From: Actinomycetes bacterium
GTDB lineage: Bacteria > Actinomycetota > Acidimicrobiia > Acidimicrobiales > RAAP-2
Length of the DNA stretch: 46,001 nucleotides
Direction: 5' to 3'
NCBI GenBank assembly: GCA_021791615.1
Contig: JAJYWG010000481.1
Location: 1 to 46,001 of the forward strand
In this document: positions 34,273 through 42,398 of the stretch, piece by piece
Layout: every line of letters begins with the position of its first letter
Numbering within the stretch: position 1 is the first letter of the stretch
Made by a program: the position numbers and the translations under genes
Notes under the pieces: generated by a model
Databases searched by the model: none
Told to the model about the DNA's origin: nothing
The model's input: the letters and a program-made list of their open reading frames with translations, nothing else

Positions 34273-34812
34273 ATGACTGCAGCGTCCACTGAACGTCTTC
34301 ACGGTGCGAGTGTTTCCGAGCAAGAGCTCTTCGACGCGCTCGTCGCTCACGAGCGCAGCGAGGAAAGTGTCATCTCCGACTATGAGCGAACGGCCGCAAC
34401 CACCAGTTCGCGCGCCGCCTCGTATCTCATCAGCCTCATCGTGGAAGACGAGCGCCGCCACCATCGCCTCTTGATGGAGCTTGCGAACACCGTGCGGGCA
34501 GAATCCACGATGGAAGAGCGCGGGAGGACGGTTCCGGCGGCCGACATGCAGTTCGATCCCGACGAGCTCCTGGCAAGCACCGAACGATTCCTCGACGTCG
34601 AGCGACGCGACCGGGGCGAGCTACGGCGCTTGGCTCGCCGCCTGCGGGCAAACGCGGAGAGTCCGATCGCCGCAATGGTGCTCGACGTGCTGGTCTCCGA
34701 CACGGCACGCCACATCAAGATGCTTCGCAGCCTGAAGAAGATGGCCCGGCGAGCCCGGCGAGCCCGGCGAGCCCGGCGAGCCCGGCGAGCCCGGCGAGGC
34801 TGGCGGACGTAG
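34273..34812 (+). CDS. Ferritin/rubrerythrin-like four-helix protein with Arg-rich repeat tail
   Basis: GAGGAGGG seven bases upstream supports the ATG at 34273 (179 residues). The core is all-helical: EQELFDALVAHERSEESVISDYE, then LISLIVEDERRHHRLLMELA with an ExxH metal motif. A helix with ERRDRGELRRLARRLRANA and a final MVLDVLVSDTARHIKMLRSL with a DTARH pair follow. This is the layout of di-iron ferritin-like proteins, although the full ligand set is not certain. The C-terminus KKMARRARRARRARR... comes from a 9-bp tandem repeat and is strongly basic, suggesting nucleic-acid binding as in Dps tails. A DosR-like box precedes it. Confidence 0.75.
   Translation: MTAASTERLHGASVSEQELFDALVAHERSEESVISDYERTAATTSSRAASYLISLIVEDERRHHRLLMELANTVRAESTMEERGRTVPAADMQFDPDELLASTERFLDVERRDRGELRRLARRLRANAESPIAAMVLDVLVSDTARHIKMLRSLKKMARRARRARRARRARRARRGWRT
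34744..34797 (+). repeat. Six tandem copies of a 9-bp unit inside a coding region
   Basis: GCCCGGCGA repeats six times without change, encoding six Ala-Arg-Arg units at the end of the ferritin-like protein. Because the unit is a multiple of three, slippage would change tail length without breaking the frame. Confidence 0.97.
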
Positions 34813-34882
34813 CGGGCTCGCGTCCCTGGCGGATCTGCCGGCACCGGGTAGCCCGGATGACGCGATCGGGCCTTCCGGCCTG

Positions 34883-34898
34883 ATACCCTCGGGGGTAT
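34883..34898 (+). promoter_or_regulatory. CsoR-like metal-responsive operator overlapping a start codon
   Basis: ATACCCTCGGGGGTAT has ATACCC and GGGTAT arms around a four-base centre, the pattern of CsoR/RcnR-family operators (copper and other thiol-sensing repressors). Its last two bases are the first two of the ATG at 34897, so a bound repressor would cover the start site, and the mRNA may be leaderless. The regulator gene is not in the window. Confidence 0.6.
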
Positions 34899-35052
34899 GT
34901 GTAGAGCAGTCACTTGCCGAAAGTGCGGGCGTCCGACCTGGAAAGGGTGCGGTGCACACGTCGAACAGGTCTTGGGCCACGTACCAGCCGAAGACCGCTG
35001 CCAGTGCGACTCCACGCCACCTGCCAAGCGGAAAACCTGGTGGGGCCGATGA
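34897..35052 (+). CDS. 51-residue Cys-rich zinc-ribbon-like protein
   Basis: The product starts MCRAVTCRKCGRPTWKGCGAH and ends with KRKTWWGR. Cysteines fall in CxxC, a single Cys in KGCGAHV (with the adjacent His), and a CxC pair (RCQC), giving Cys2/2-type metal ligands. Short actinobacterial proteins beginning MCRAVTC..CGK.TWAGCG.H are common but unstudied. The gene is too short for most gene callers. No Shine-Dalgarno is visible; the CsoR-like operator occupies that place. It may buffer or sense copper, zinc or sulfur species, which is inference from the operator and cysteines. Confidence 0.75.
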   Translation: MCRAVTCRKCGRPTWKGCGAHVEQVLGHVPAEDRCQCDSTPPAKRKTWWGR

Positions 35053-35287
35053 CCACGCGCCGCTGAGAACGGCGCAGAGGAGCGCCCGTGCGCCATCGGG
35101 CTCGCACGTACGACTCGATCGAGGAACTGCTAGGGACCTGACCGACCGCCTACGCTCGTCGGATGGCACCCGTCAACGATCGAGGCGTCGTACCTGACCG
35201 ACCCTCGTGCGATGAGCGCTCCACCTGTGCCGGCTGGAGAGTGCTCTTGTCGACCAATCGCCGCCGAACGCTCACGCGCCACCAGCG
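35053..35287. other. Spacer without a recognised feature
   Basis: The 235 bp between the Cys-rich protein and the MFS transporter hold no convincing open frame, repeat or operator. Confidence 0.5.
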
Positions 35288-36571
35288 ATGAGTGAGGCGC
35301 GTACCCCAGGAACTGGGACGTCCTCCTCTGGTGCGCCCTGGCGGACCTCGGACGTGTGGGCCATCTCGTTGTCGGCCTGCTTTGCCGACTTGGGCTACCA
35401 AGCAGTGCTCGCCGGCTTTCCCCTGCTGCTTGTCGTCACCCTCCACCAGCCCGTCTGGGAGTTTGGATTGGCCAGTGCCGTCAGCTACGGGGGTGGCGCG
35501 CTGTGCTCCTACGCCGGCGGACGTATCGGCGACCGCGTCGGCCATCGAAAGCTCGCCCTGTGGGGGAACTCGCTCATCCCCTTGCTGTCCCTGTGCGCGC
35601 TTGTCGCCAACCCTGCCTGGGCCATCGGCTTCCTCACCGGCGGCTGGTGGGCGCGCAACCTCCGCTCGCCTTCTCGCCGGGTGATGCTGGTCGACGCCGT
35701 ACCCGAGGAGCGGTGGCGCTCCTCGGCCTTCGGGTTCCTCCACGCCCTCGACGTTGGAGGAGGCGTGCTCGCCGGCATCTACGTCCTGTGTGCAGTCTCC
35801 GAGCACGTCGCCTTCCGCTGGATCTTCCTCGTCACGGCCTTCCCACTCGTCGTATCGACGTTCTCGCTCTCGCGGGCGCGCGTCGGCCAGCGGCGTCGAG
35901 CTCCCACCCGAGATACGACTGCACCTTCTCCCGGTACCAGTGCGCTGGGAGCAGATGCCGAGCCGGCCGCTGCTCCCGCTCCGCCCGGAAGCCGTCCCCT
36001 GCTGATCGCCGCAGCGCTGTACGGCTTCACCTTCTACAGCGTCGGGTTCCCCGTGCTCACCGTCGCCCAAGGGAGCGGACGGCTCGTCGACGGTCTCGGT
36101 GCTTTCCTCGTGCTCCAGGCCACGTCGTCGGCTACCGGGTACCTGCTCGGCGGTCGGCTCGGACAAGGGCCGGCGGCGCAGTTCATGCGGCTCGGTTCGC
36201 TGGGCTACCTGGGAGCGGCGGCGGGCGCCGTGCTCCTGGCCGCAGGGTATGGAGAGCACCTGGGGACCGGGGTGCTCTTCGTGGGAGTGGCGATCATCGG
36301 CTTCTCTCTCGGGATCGTGGAGACCCTCGAGCCCACCGCGATGTCGGTGCTCCGCTCCGGGGCCGCGGCCGGGAGGGGAATGGGTGCGCTCTCGTCTGCC
36401 AGAGGCGTCGGGACGTTTGTCGCCAACCTCGCGATGGGACTGCTCTACGGCATCGGGGCGGCCTATGCCTACGGGTATGCAGCCCTCCTCGCTGCCGCGG
36501 CCGGAGTCGTGGTTCTCGCATCCGTGCCTGCGCTGCGCGCCTGGCAACACCAACTGCACGACCCTCGATGA
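35288..36571 (+). CDS. Major facilitator superfamily transporter
   Basis: The 427-residue protein has about 12 hydrophobic segments in two halves. The first half has SACFADLGYQAVLAGFPLLL and the MFS loop GGRIGDRVGHRKLALWGN. A cytoplasmic linker rich in Ala/Pro (RRAPTRDTTAPSPGTSA) separates it from the second half, which starts LLIAAALYGFTFYSVGFPVL. The ARNLRSPSRRVMLVDAVP segment resembles a group of uncharacterised actinobacterial MFS permeases found near CsoR-type genes. It may export the metal or thiol signal sensed upstream, but the substrate is unknown. Confidence 0.85.
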   Translation: MSEARTPGTGTSSSGAPWRTSDVWAISLSACFADLGYQAVLAGFPLLLVVTLHQPVWEFGLASAVSYGGGALCSYAGGRIGDRVGHRKLALWGNSLIPLLSLCALVANPAWAIGFLTGGWWARNLRSPSRRVMLVDAVPEERWRSSAFGFLHALDVGGGVLAGIYVLCAVSEHVAFRWIFLVTAFPLVVSTFSLSRARVGQRRRAPTRDTTAPSPGTSALGADAEPAAAPAPPGSRPLLIAAALYGFTFYSVGFPVLTVAQGSGRLVDGLGAFLVLQATSSATGYLLGGRLGQGPAAQFMRLGSLGYLGAAAGAVLLAAGYGEHLGTGVLFVGVAIIGFSLGIVETLEPTAMSVLRSGAAAGRGMGALSSARGVGTFVANLAMGLLYGIGAAYAYGYAALLAAAAGVVVLASVPALRAWQHQLHDPR

Positions 36572-36705
36572 TCCTGGTTGATTGCTCAGGGTCGCCGAAC
36601 ACGTTCGAGCGCGCTTTCCGGCGCCATCTCGAGCTCCACCCGCGCGTCGTGCCGAGGGAACCGAACTGCGAGCTCCCCGACAAGCTCACGTTGACGAAAA
36701 TTTGA
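36568..36705 (+). CDS. Possible 45-residue small protein
   Basis: An ATG overlapping the MFS stop (ATGA) opens a 45-residue frame, MILVDCSGSPNTFERAFRRH onward, ending LPDKLTLTKI. No family is recognised. The 4-bp overlap is the only support, so it may be chance. Confidence 0.25.
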   Translation: MILVDCSGSPNTFERAFRRHLELHPRVVPREPNCELPDKLTLTKI

Positions 36706-36761
36706 CGCCATCGGGTCACATGTCGACACTCCGTTGACATCTCCGCACCCACAATGATCAT

Positions 36762-36845
36762 ATGGGCGATCTCCTGGCAGTCATCGGAACCATCGTCTTC
36801 TTCGCCGTGATGGCAGGGCTCGCTTGGGCACTCGATCGAGTATGA
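36762..36845 (+). CDS. 27-residue single-helix membrane peptide at the head of the kdp operon
   Basis: The product is a single hydrophobic helix, starting MGDLLAVIGTIVFFAVMAG and ending WALDRV. Its stop overlaps the kdpF start (ATGA), so the two are translationally coupled. Similar short helices with an acidic/basic end occur before kdpF in some actinobacteria, to my memory. It could be a regulatory or stabilising subunit of the Kdp complex, in addition to KdpF. Function is unproven. Confidence 0.6.
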   Translation: MGDLLAVIGTIVFFAVMAGLAWALDRV

Positions 36846-36931
36846 GCGTCACCGACGGGCTCCTCCTGGCTGTGGCTGTCGTCGCCTTCTGCTACCTCTG
36901 CGTGGCACTGTTCAAGCCCGAGTGGTTCTGA
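36842..36931 (+). CDS. kdpF: KdpF, small stabilising subunit of the potassium ATPase
   Basis: The 29-residue product starts MSVTDGLLLAVAVVAFCYL and ends LFKPEWF. One membrane helix followed by a short basic-aromatic end is the family pattern (compare LLRPERF-type ends). It binds the KdpABC complex in the membrane. The gene is too short for typical callers and lies 12 bp before kdpA. Confidence 0.85.
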   Translation: MSVTDGLLLAVAVVAFCYLCVALFKPEWF

Positions 36932-36943
36932 GGTTCCCTGCCG

Positions 36944-38686
36944 ATGGCCTTCGCCCTCACCGTTGTGGCGCTGGTAGTGCTGTTGGCATTGGCTTGGCGC
37001 TTCCTCGGTGCCTACATGGTTGCCGTCTACGACACACGAGCTCACTTTCTCGGCTTCATCGAACGTCCGATCTACCGGCTCATCGGCACTGCACAGGACC
37101 GCGAGCAGAGTTGGAGGCGCTATGCCACCTCCTTGCTCGTGTTCTCCGCCACGTTCATTCTCGTCGATTACCTGATCTTTCGCATCCAAGGCTCACTCCC
37201 GCTCAACCCTGAGCACTTGGGGGCGATCTCACCGGCACTGTCCTGGAACACCGCCGTCTCGTTCGTCACGAACACGAATTGGCAGAACTACGCAGGTGAG
37301 TCGACGATGTCGTACTTCGCCCAAACGGGTGCGCTGATGGTCCAGCAATTCGTCTCGGCCGCAGTGGGAGTCGCGGTCGCCATCGCACTCATCCGCGGCT
37401 TCGCCCGCAAGGGTTCCTCGACCATCGGAAACTTCTGGGTCGACACCGTCCGAGGGTGTCTCTACGTGCTCCTGCCGATCGCGTTCGTGTTCGGAGTCGT
37501 GTTCGTCGCCCAGGGGGCGGTCCAGACGATGGCAGGTCCGGTCCATGTCAAAGACGCTCTCGACAAGGTGACGCAGACGATCCCTCGTGGCCCCGTGGGC
37601 TTCATGGAAACGATCAAGCAGCTTGGCACCAATGGTGGCGGGTTCTTCAATGCCAACGGTGCCGACCCGTTCGAGAACCCCACCGGGCTCACGAATTTTC
37701 TTTCGATTGTCCTGATCCTGTCCATCCCGGTCGCGATCACCTACGTGTTCGGCAAGATGGTTGGAGCCTTGCGCCAGGGAGTGGCTGTGCTGGCCGCGAT
37801 GCTCATCCTGTTCGGCGCATGGACCACCATCATCGTGTATGCCGAGCATCAGGTCAACCCTGCGGTCGCCGCAGCCGGTATCGCCCACCAGCCCTCCGGC
37901 AACATGGAAGGCAAGGAAGTCCGTTTCGGCGACACGCAATCGGCGCTCTACGGGGCCGCATCCACGCAGACTTCCACCGGGTCCGCCGACAGCTCCTACG
38001 ACTCCTACACCCCGATCGGTGGCTTTGGGCTCTTGACGGGGATGATGCTCGGAGAGGTGAGCCCGGGGGGCGTCGGCAGCGGCCTCTACACGTTCCTCCT
38101 CTTCGCCATCATCGCCGTGTTCCTCGGCGGACTGATGATCGGACGAACGCCCGAGTACCTGGGAAAGAAGATCCAATCTCGCGAAGTGAAGCTGGCCGGG
38201 CTCGGGATCCTCATCATGCCGATCACGGTGCTCGTCCTTACCGGGATCGCCGTCTCCATCCACGCAGGGCGAGCCGGTCCACTCAACGGAGGTCCGCATG
38301 GCTTCACCGAGATCCTCTACGCCTTCACGTCGCAGGCCAACAACAATGGCTCGGCCTTTGCCGGTCTCGTTGGCAACAGTGCGTTCTACAACGTCGCTGG
38401 AGGAATCGCCATGTTGATGGGCCGATTCGCGATCATCGTGCCGACGCTGGCACTCGCCGGCGCGCTGGCTGCGAAAAGCACCGTGCCGGCATCGGCGGGG
38501 ACCTTTCGTACCGACACTGTCATGTTTGTCGGACTGGTGCTCGGCGTGATCCTCGTGGTCGGTGGGCTCACGTTCCTTCCTGCGGTCTCGCTCGGTCCGA
38601 TCGTCGAACAGCTCTCCCATGGCAAATTCTTCGGGACCGTGCTCACTCACTTCTCCAATGCTGCCTCGTGGAGGCTCCTGCCGTGA
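36944..38686 (+). CDS. kdpA: KdpA, potassium-binding channel-like subunit
   Basis: The 580-residue protein has about ten membrane helices. Pore and selectivity-filter segments are visible: [64 protein letters not shown] and [17 protein letters not shown]. These are the four P-loop repeats of the SKT superfamily. Together with KdpB it imports K+ at micromolar concentration. Length is normal for the family. Its stop overlaps the kdpB start (GTGA). Confidence 0.97.
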   Translation: MAFALTVVALVVLLALAWRFLGAYMVAVYDTRAHFLGFIERPIYRLIGTAQDREQSWRRYATSLLVFSATFILVDYLIFRIQGSLPLNPEHLGAISPALSWNTAVSFVTNTNWQNYAGESTMSYFAQTGALMVQQFVSAAVGVAVAIALIRGFARKGSSTIGNFWVDTVRGCLYVLLPIAFVFGVVFVAQGAVQTMAGPVHVKDALDKVTQTIPRGPVGFMETIKQLGTNGGGFFNANGADPFENPTGLTNFLSIVLILSIPVAITYVFGKMVGALRQGVAVLAAMLILFGAWTTIIVYAEHQVNPAVAAAGIAHQPSGNMEGKEVRFGDTQSALYGAASTQTSTGSADSSYDSYTPIGGFGLLTGMMLGEVSPGGVGSGLYTFLLFAIIAVFLGGLMIGRTPEYLGKKIQSREVKLAGLGILIMPITVLVLTGIAVSIHAGRAGPLNGGPHGFTEILYAFTSQANNNGSAFAGLVGNSAFYNVAGGIAMLMGRFAIIVPTLALAGALAAKSTVPASAGTFRTDTVMFVGLVLGVILVVGGLTFLPAVSLGPIVEQLSHGKFFGTVLTHFSNAASWRLLP

Positions 38687-40776
38687 GCAACACCGACACC
38701 GCGGTCACTTCTGCCATGCCCCCTGATGCCCAGGGCACAGCTGGGGTTTCTTCGTCCCATGGCGTCGCCGGTCAACGAAGCATCTTCGACCCGACGATAT
38801 TGGCCGATGCGCTGAAGGGATCCGTCACCAAGCTGGATCCACGGGTACAGATCAAGAATCCAGTGATGTTCATTGTCGTTATCGGCACCGTGGTGACCTT
38901 TGCCGAGTCCATCGCGCACCCCACCCTGTTCTCCTGGTCGATCACCGCGTGGTTGTTCCTGACTGTGCTCTTCGCCAACTTCGCCGAAGCGATGGCCGAG
39001 GGCAGGGGACGCGCCCAAGCCGACACGCTGCGCCGGATGCGGACCGAGACCCAAGCTCGCCGGCTCGGAGCCGATCAAGTAGAGGATCGAGTGGCAGCAT
39101 CCTCCCTGGTGCGGGGAGACCTCGTGGTCTGCGAAGTCGGAGACGTCATCCCCTCAGACGGCGAGATCGTCGAAGGTGTGGCTTCCGTCGACGAGTCGGC
39201 CATCACGGGAGAATCCGCACCGGTAATCCGTGAATCGGGAGGGGACCGTTCTGCGGTCACCGGTGGCACCAAGGTGCTCTCGGATCGCATCATTGTCCGA
39301 ATCACCGCCGAGCCCGGCAAGACGTTCATGGACCGGATGATCGCCCTGGTCGAGGGAGCCAACCGGCAGAAGACTCCGAATGAGATCGCGCTGACCATCC
39401 TCTTGGCAGTGCTGACGCTCGTGTTCATCCCGGTCGTGGTGGTACTGCGTCCCTTCGGCCATTATGCCGGAGCACCCGTCTCGGTCGTGGTGCTCGTCGC
39501 ATTGCTCGTCTGCTTGATCCCGACCACGATCGGTGCCCTGCTCTCGGCCATCGGGATCGCCGGAATGGACCGGCTCGTCCAACGAAACGTGCTGGCCATG
39601 AGTGGTAGGGCGGTCGAGGCCGCCGGCGATGTCCAGACGCTCCTTCTGGACAAGACGGGGACGATCACCTTGGGCAATCGCATGGCGGCAGCCTTCTATC
39701 CGGTCGGCAACCATAGCGAGCACGAGCTGGCCGACGTCGCCCAGCTCGCTTCGCTGGCCGACGAGACGCCCGAGGGGCGTTCGATCGTCGTTCTGGCCAA
39801 AGAGCGCTTCGGCATTCGGGAGCGCCAGCTGAGCGCTCGACACGAATTCATCGCCTTTACGGCGACGACTCGGATGTCCGGACTGGATCTCGAAGGACGG
39901 CAGATCCGGAAAGGCGCGGCCGAGGCCGTACGGCGGTGGGTGACCGAGCTGGGCGGTACCCTACCCGCTGGTCTGGATGGCGTGATCGACGACATCGCCC
40001 GACAGGGATCGACGCCGCTCGCTGTCGCCGACGGTCCCGAGATCGTCGGGGTCATCGAGTTGAAGGACATCGTGAAGACCGGCATCAAAGAGCGTTTTGC
40101 CGATCTGCGGGCCATGGGGATCCGCACCGTCATGATCACCGGTGACAACCCGCTCACGGCAGCAGCCATCGCTCAGGAGGCGGGTGTCGACGATTTCCTT
40201 GCCGAAGCCACCCCGGAAGCCAAGCTCGCTCTCATCAAAGCCGAGCAGCAAGGCGGACGATTGGTGGCGATGACGGGCGACGGCACCAACGATGCGCCGG
40301 CGCTCGCGCAGGCTGACGTCGGAGTGGCAATGAACACCGGGACGAGCGCGGCCAAGGAAGCCGGCAACATGGTGGACCTCGACTCCAACCCGACGAAGCT
40401 CATCACAATCGTCGAGATCGGCAAGCAACTGCTGATCACGAGAGGTTCCTTGACGACGTTCTCGATTGCCAACGATATCGCCAAGTACTTCGCCATCATT
40501 CCAGCTCTCTTCGTCGTCACGTACCCGCAACTCGGAACGCTCAACGTCATGCGGCTCCACGGTCCAGCCGACGCCGTTCTCTCTGCTGTCATCTTCAACG
40601 CCCTCGTCATTGTCGCCCTCATCCCGCTTGCCCTTCGCGGTGTCCGCTGGCGGCCAAGTGGCGCCCAGGCAATTTTGAGGCGCAACATCCTCGTCTACGG
40701 GATCGGCGGCATCATCGTGCCTTTCATCGGCATCAAAATGATCGACCTCTTCTTGACTGCTGTCCACTGGTATTGA
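38683..40776 (+). CDS. kdpB: KdpB, potassium-transporting P-type ATPase
   Basis: The GTG start gives 697 residues. The P-type landmarks are [19 protein letters not shown] (actuator TGES), [20 protein letters not shown] in helix 4, [13 protein letters not shown] (phosphorylated Asp323), [20 protein letters not shown] (nucleotide-binding), and [20 protein letters not shown] in the hinge. A 45-residue Ser/Ala-rich N-terminus precedes the first conserved segment. The protein hydrolyses ATP to drive K+ uptake through KdpA. Confidence 0.97.
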   Translation: MSNTDTAVTSAMPPDAQGTAGVSSSHGVAGQRSIFDPTILADALKGSVTKLDPRVQIKNPVMFIVVIGTVVTFAESIAHPTLFSWSITAWLFLTVLFANFAEAMAEGRGRAQADTLRRMRTETQARRLGADQVEDRVAASSLVRGDLVVCEVGDVIPSDGEIVEGVASVDESAITGESAPVIRESGGDRSAVTGGTKVLSDRIIVRITAEPGKTFMDRMIALVEGANRQKTPNEIALTILLAVLTLVFIPVVVVLRPFGHYAGAPVSVVVLVALLVCLIPTTIGALLSAIGIAGMDRLVQRNVLAMSGRAVEAAGDVQTLLLDKTGTITLGNRMAAAFYPVGNHSEHELADVAQLASLADETPEGRSIVVLAKERFGIRERQLSARHEFIAFTATTRMSGLDLEGRQIRKGAAEAVRRWVTELGGTLPAGLDGVIDDIARQGSTPLAVADGPEIVGVIELKDIVKTGIKERFADLRAMGIRTVMITGDNPLTAAAIAQEAGVDDFLAEATPEAKLALIKAEQQGGRLVAMTGDGTNDAPALAQADVGVAMNTGTSAAKEAGNMVDLDSNPTKLITIVEIGKQLLITRGSLTTFSIANDIAKYFAIIPALFVVTYPQLGTLNVMRLHGPADAVLSAVIFNALVIVALIPLALRGVRWRPSGAQAILRRNILVYGIGGIIVPFIGIKMIDLFLTAVHWY

Positions 40777-40787
40777 GGAGATCTCGA

Positions 40788-41363
40788 GTGCTTACCTATC
40801 TTCGACGATCACTCCTCCTCGTGCTCGTCTTCACCGGGCTGCTTGGCTTCGCCTATGGATTCGTAGGTACGGGCGTCGCGCAGGCGTTCTTCTCCTCACA
40901 AGCAAACGGCTCTCTCACGAAGAACGGCTCATTGCTCATCGGGCAGAACTGGAACGGCTACTCGCAAACCAAGATCCTCGACCCACAGTGGTTCCACGGA
41001 CGTCCCGATCCCGACGATCCGCTGATGGCCAACGGCAAGCCGGGTACTTCGGGTGCGAGTAACCTTGGACCGCGCTCCAAGGCCCTGCTCACAGAGACGA
41101 AGCGCCTCGTAGAGGCGTGGCACGCAGTCGGCGTCCAGCCGACCGAAGACCTGGTCACCGGATCCGGGAGCGGGCTGGATCCAGACATCACCCCCACCGA
41201 CGCGCTGGTGCAGGTGCCAATGGTCTCCAGGGCGACGGGCCTCTCGTCCGCGCGGCTGCGGGCCCTCATCTCGAGTGAGACCCACGGACCGGAGCTGGGT
41301 TTTCTCGGCTCGTCCACCGTGAACGTGCTCCAGCTCAACACTGCCCTGGCCAAGTTGCAATGA
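40788..41363 (+). CDS. kdpC: KdpC, potassium ATPase subunit C
   Basis: The GTG at 40788 has a GAGGAG site eight bases upstream and gives 191 residues. A TTG 15 bp earlier is in frame but would overlap the site. The N-terminal helix SLLLVLVFTGLLGFAYGF is followed by an external domain with GSLLIGQNWNGYSQTK, FHGRPDPDDP and VPMVSRATGLSSARLRALI, all KdpC hallmarks. It increases ATP affinity of the KdpB subunit. The stop overlaps the next gene. Confidence 0.95.
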   Translation: MLTYLRRSLLLVLVFTGLLGFAYGFVGTGVAQAFFSSQANGSLTKNGSLLIGQNWNGYSQTKILDPQWFHGRPDPDDPLMANGKPGTSGASNLGPRSKALLTETKRLVEAWHAVGVQPTEDLVTGSGSGLDPDITPTDALVQVPMVSRATGLSSARLRALISSETHGPELGFLGSSTVNVLQLNTALAKLQ

Positions 41364-41695
41364 CCGCTTGGCTGCCCGAGGGACAGATGGAATGGTCGGG
41401 ACGACCTGTGGCTCGGAGCATTGCCGACGCGATCCCGCGCGCCCGGGCGGTGCTGTCCGGGGTCATTTGCTCCTTGCACGTGCGAGAGATACCCGAGACA
41501 ACGATCCTGCTGGAAGCCGACCTCCGTGACGCAACCGGCGTCATCTCCTTGAGTTGGGCCGGTCGCACCAGCATTCCAGGCATGTCTCCAGGCGCATCTG
41601 TGACCGTGGAAGGCACTGTGTCGGAGCACGCAGGACGCCGAAGACTGCTCAATCCCCTCTACCGGTTCACGGATGCCGTCAAGACGGAGAGGTGA
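41360..41695 (+). CDS. OB-fold protein translationally coupled to kdpC
   Basis: The 111-residue product overlaps the kdpC stop (ATGA). It has a five-strand OB-like pattern: RARAVLSGVICSLHVREIPE, TTILLEADLRDATGVISLSW, and GMSPGASVTVEGTVSEHAGR, ending LLNPLYRF. This matches short actinobacterial OB-fold nucleic-acid-binding proteins; one such gene (Rv2694c, from memory) lies beside the TrkA potassium genes in Mycobacterium tuberculosis. No membrane helix is seen, so it is cytoplasmic. A role in potassium control is inferred only from position. Confidence 0.68.
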   Translation: MTAWLPEGQMEWSGRPVARSIADAIPRARAVLSGVICSLHVREIPETTILLEADLRDATGVISLSWAGRTSIPGMSPGASVTVEGTVSEHAGRRRLLNPLYRFTDAVKTER

Positions 41696-41707
41696 GTCCA
41701 ACTCCCG

Positions 41708-42382
41708 TCATTCCTCCAGGAGCCGGTAACCGATCCCGGGCTGGGTCTGCAACAGCCGACCAGCGTCGTCGAGCTTGCGTCGCAGGCGATGGACATAGAC
41801 GCGCAAGTAGTGAGCCTCGGCGCCATAGGCAGAACCCCATACGTCGCGCAAGATCATCTGATGGGTGCATACCTTGCCTGCATGGCGAGCAAGGTATGCC
41901 AGGAGCGCGAGCTCCTTCGGCGTGAGATCCAGTGCTGCTCCGTCGAGCAGAGCGGTCTGGTGGACAAGGTCGATCTGGAACCGCCCAATCACGAGCTCAC
42001 GTGCGTCGTCTTGGCCCACGTGGGCCGTGCGACGCAGAGCGACGCGCAGGCGCGCCTCGAGCTCGGCCATTCCGAACGGTTTGGTCACGTAATCGTCGGC
42101 GCCGGCATCGAGGGCACTGACTTTGCGCGCTTCGGTCCCGGCCGCAGACAGGATCAGCACCGGTACCTCAGACCACTGGCGAACTCGTCGAACCACTTCG
42201 ACGCCATCGATGTCGGGGAGGCCCAGGTCGAGGATCACGACGTCCGGACGAGAAAGCGACACTTGCTGCATCCCGGACTCACCGGTACGCGACGTGACCA
42301 CCGTGTGGCCCCGGGCAGTCAGGGCAATCTGCACAGCTCGGAGCAAGGCAACGTCGTCGTCGATCACCAAGATCACGGCCAC
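41708..42382 (-). CDS. kdpE: KdpE, response regulator
   Basis: The 224-residue protein has a receiver domain (VILVIDDDVALLRAVQ, phospho-acceptor Asp52 in VVILDLGLPD, Lys in DYVTKPFG) and an OmpR-type winged helix (LDLTPKELALLAYLARHAGK, YLRVYVHRLRRKLDD, GIGYRLL). It lies 16 bp after the kinase gene and ends 12 bp from the convergent OB-fold gene. It would activate the kdp operon promoter near 36.7 kb when potassium is low. Confidence 0.95.
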   Translation of the reverse strand: MAVILVIDDDVALLRAVQIALTARGHTVVTSRTGESGMQQVSLSRPDVVILDLGLPDIDGVEVVRRVRQWSEVPVLILSAAGTEARKVSALDAGADDYVTKPFGMAELEARLRVALRRTAHVGQDDARELVIGRFQIDLVHQTALLDGAALDLTPKELALLAYLARHAGKVCTHQMILRDVWGSAYGAEAHYLRVYVHRLRRKLDDAGRLLQTQPGIGYRLLEE

Positions 42383-42398
42383 AAACGTCCTGCTTCCC

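Noticed and set aside
36721..36761. Sigma-70-like promoter TTGACA before the kdp operon
   Set aside because: TTGACA at 36734 is good but no -10 element at proper spacing is convincing, so it was not listed as a feature.
37456..38682. N-terminal extension of the KdpB frame
   Set aside because: It is a shadow of kdpA in another frame; KdpB homology begins after the GTG at 38683.
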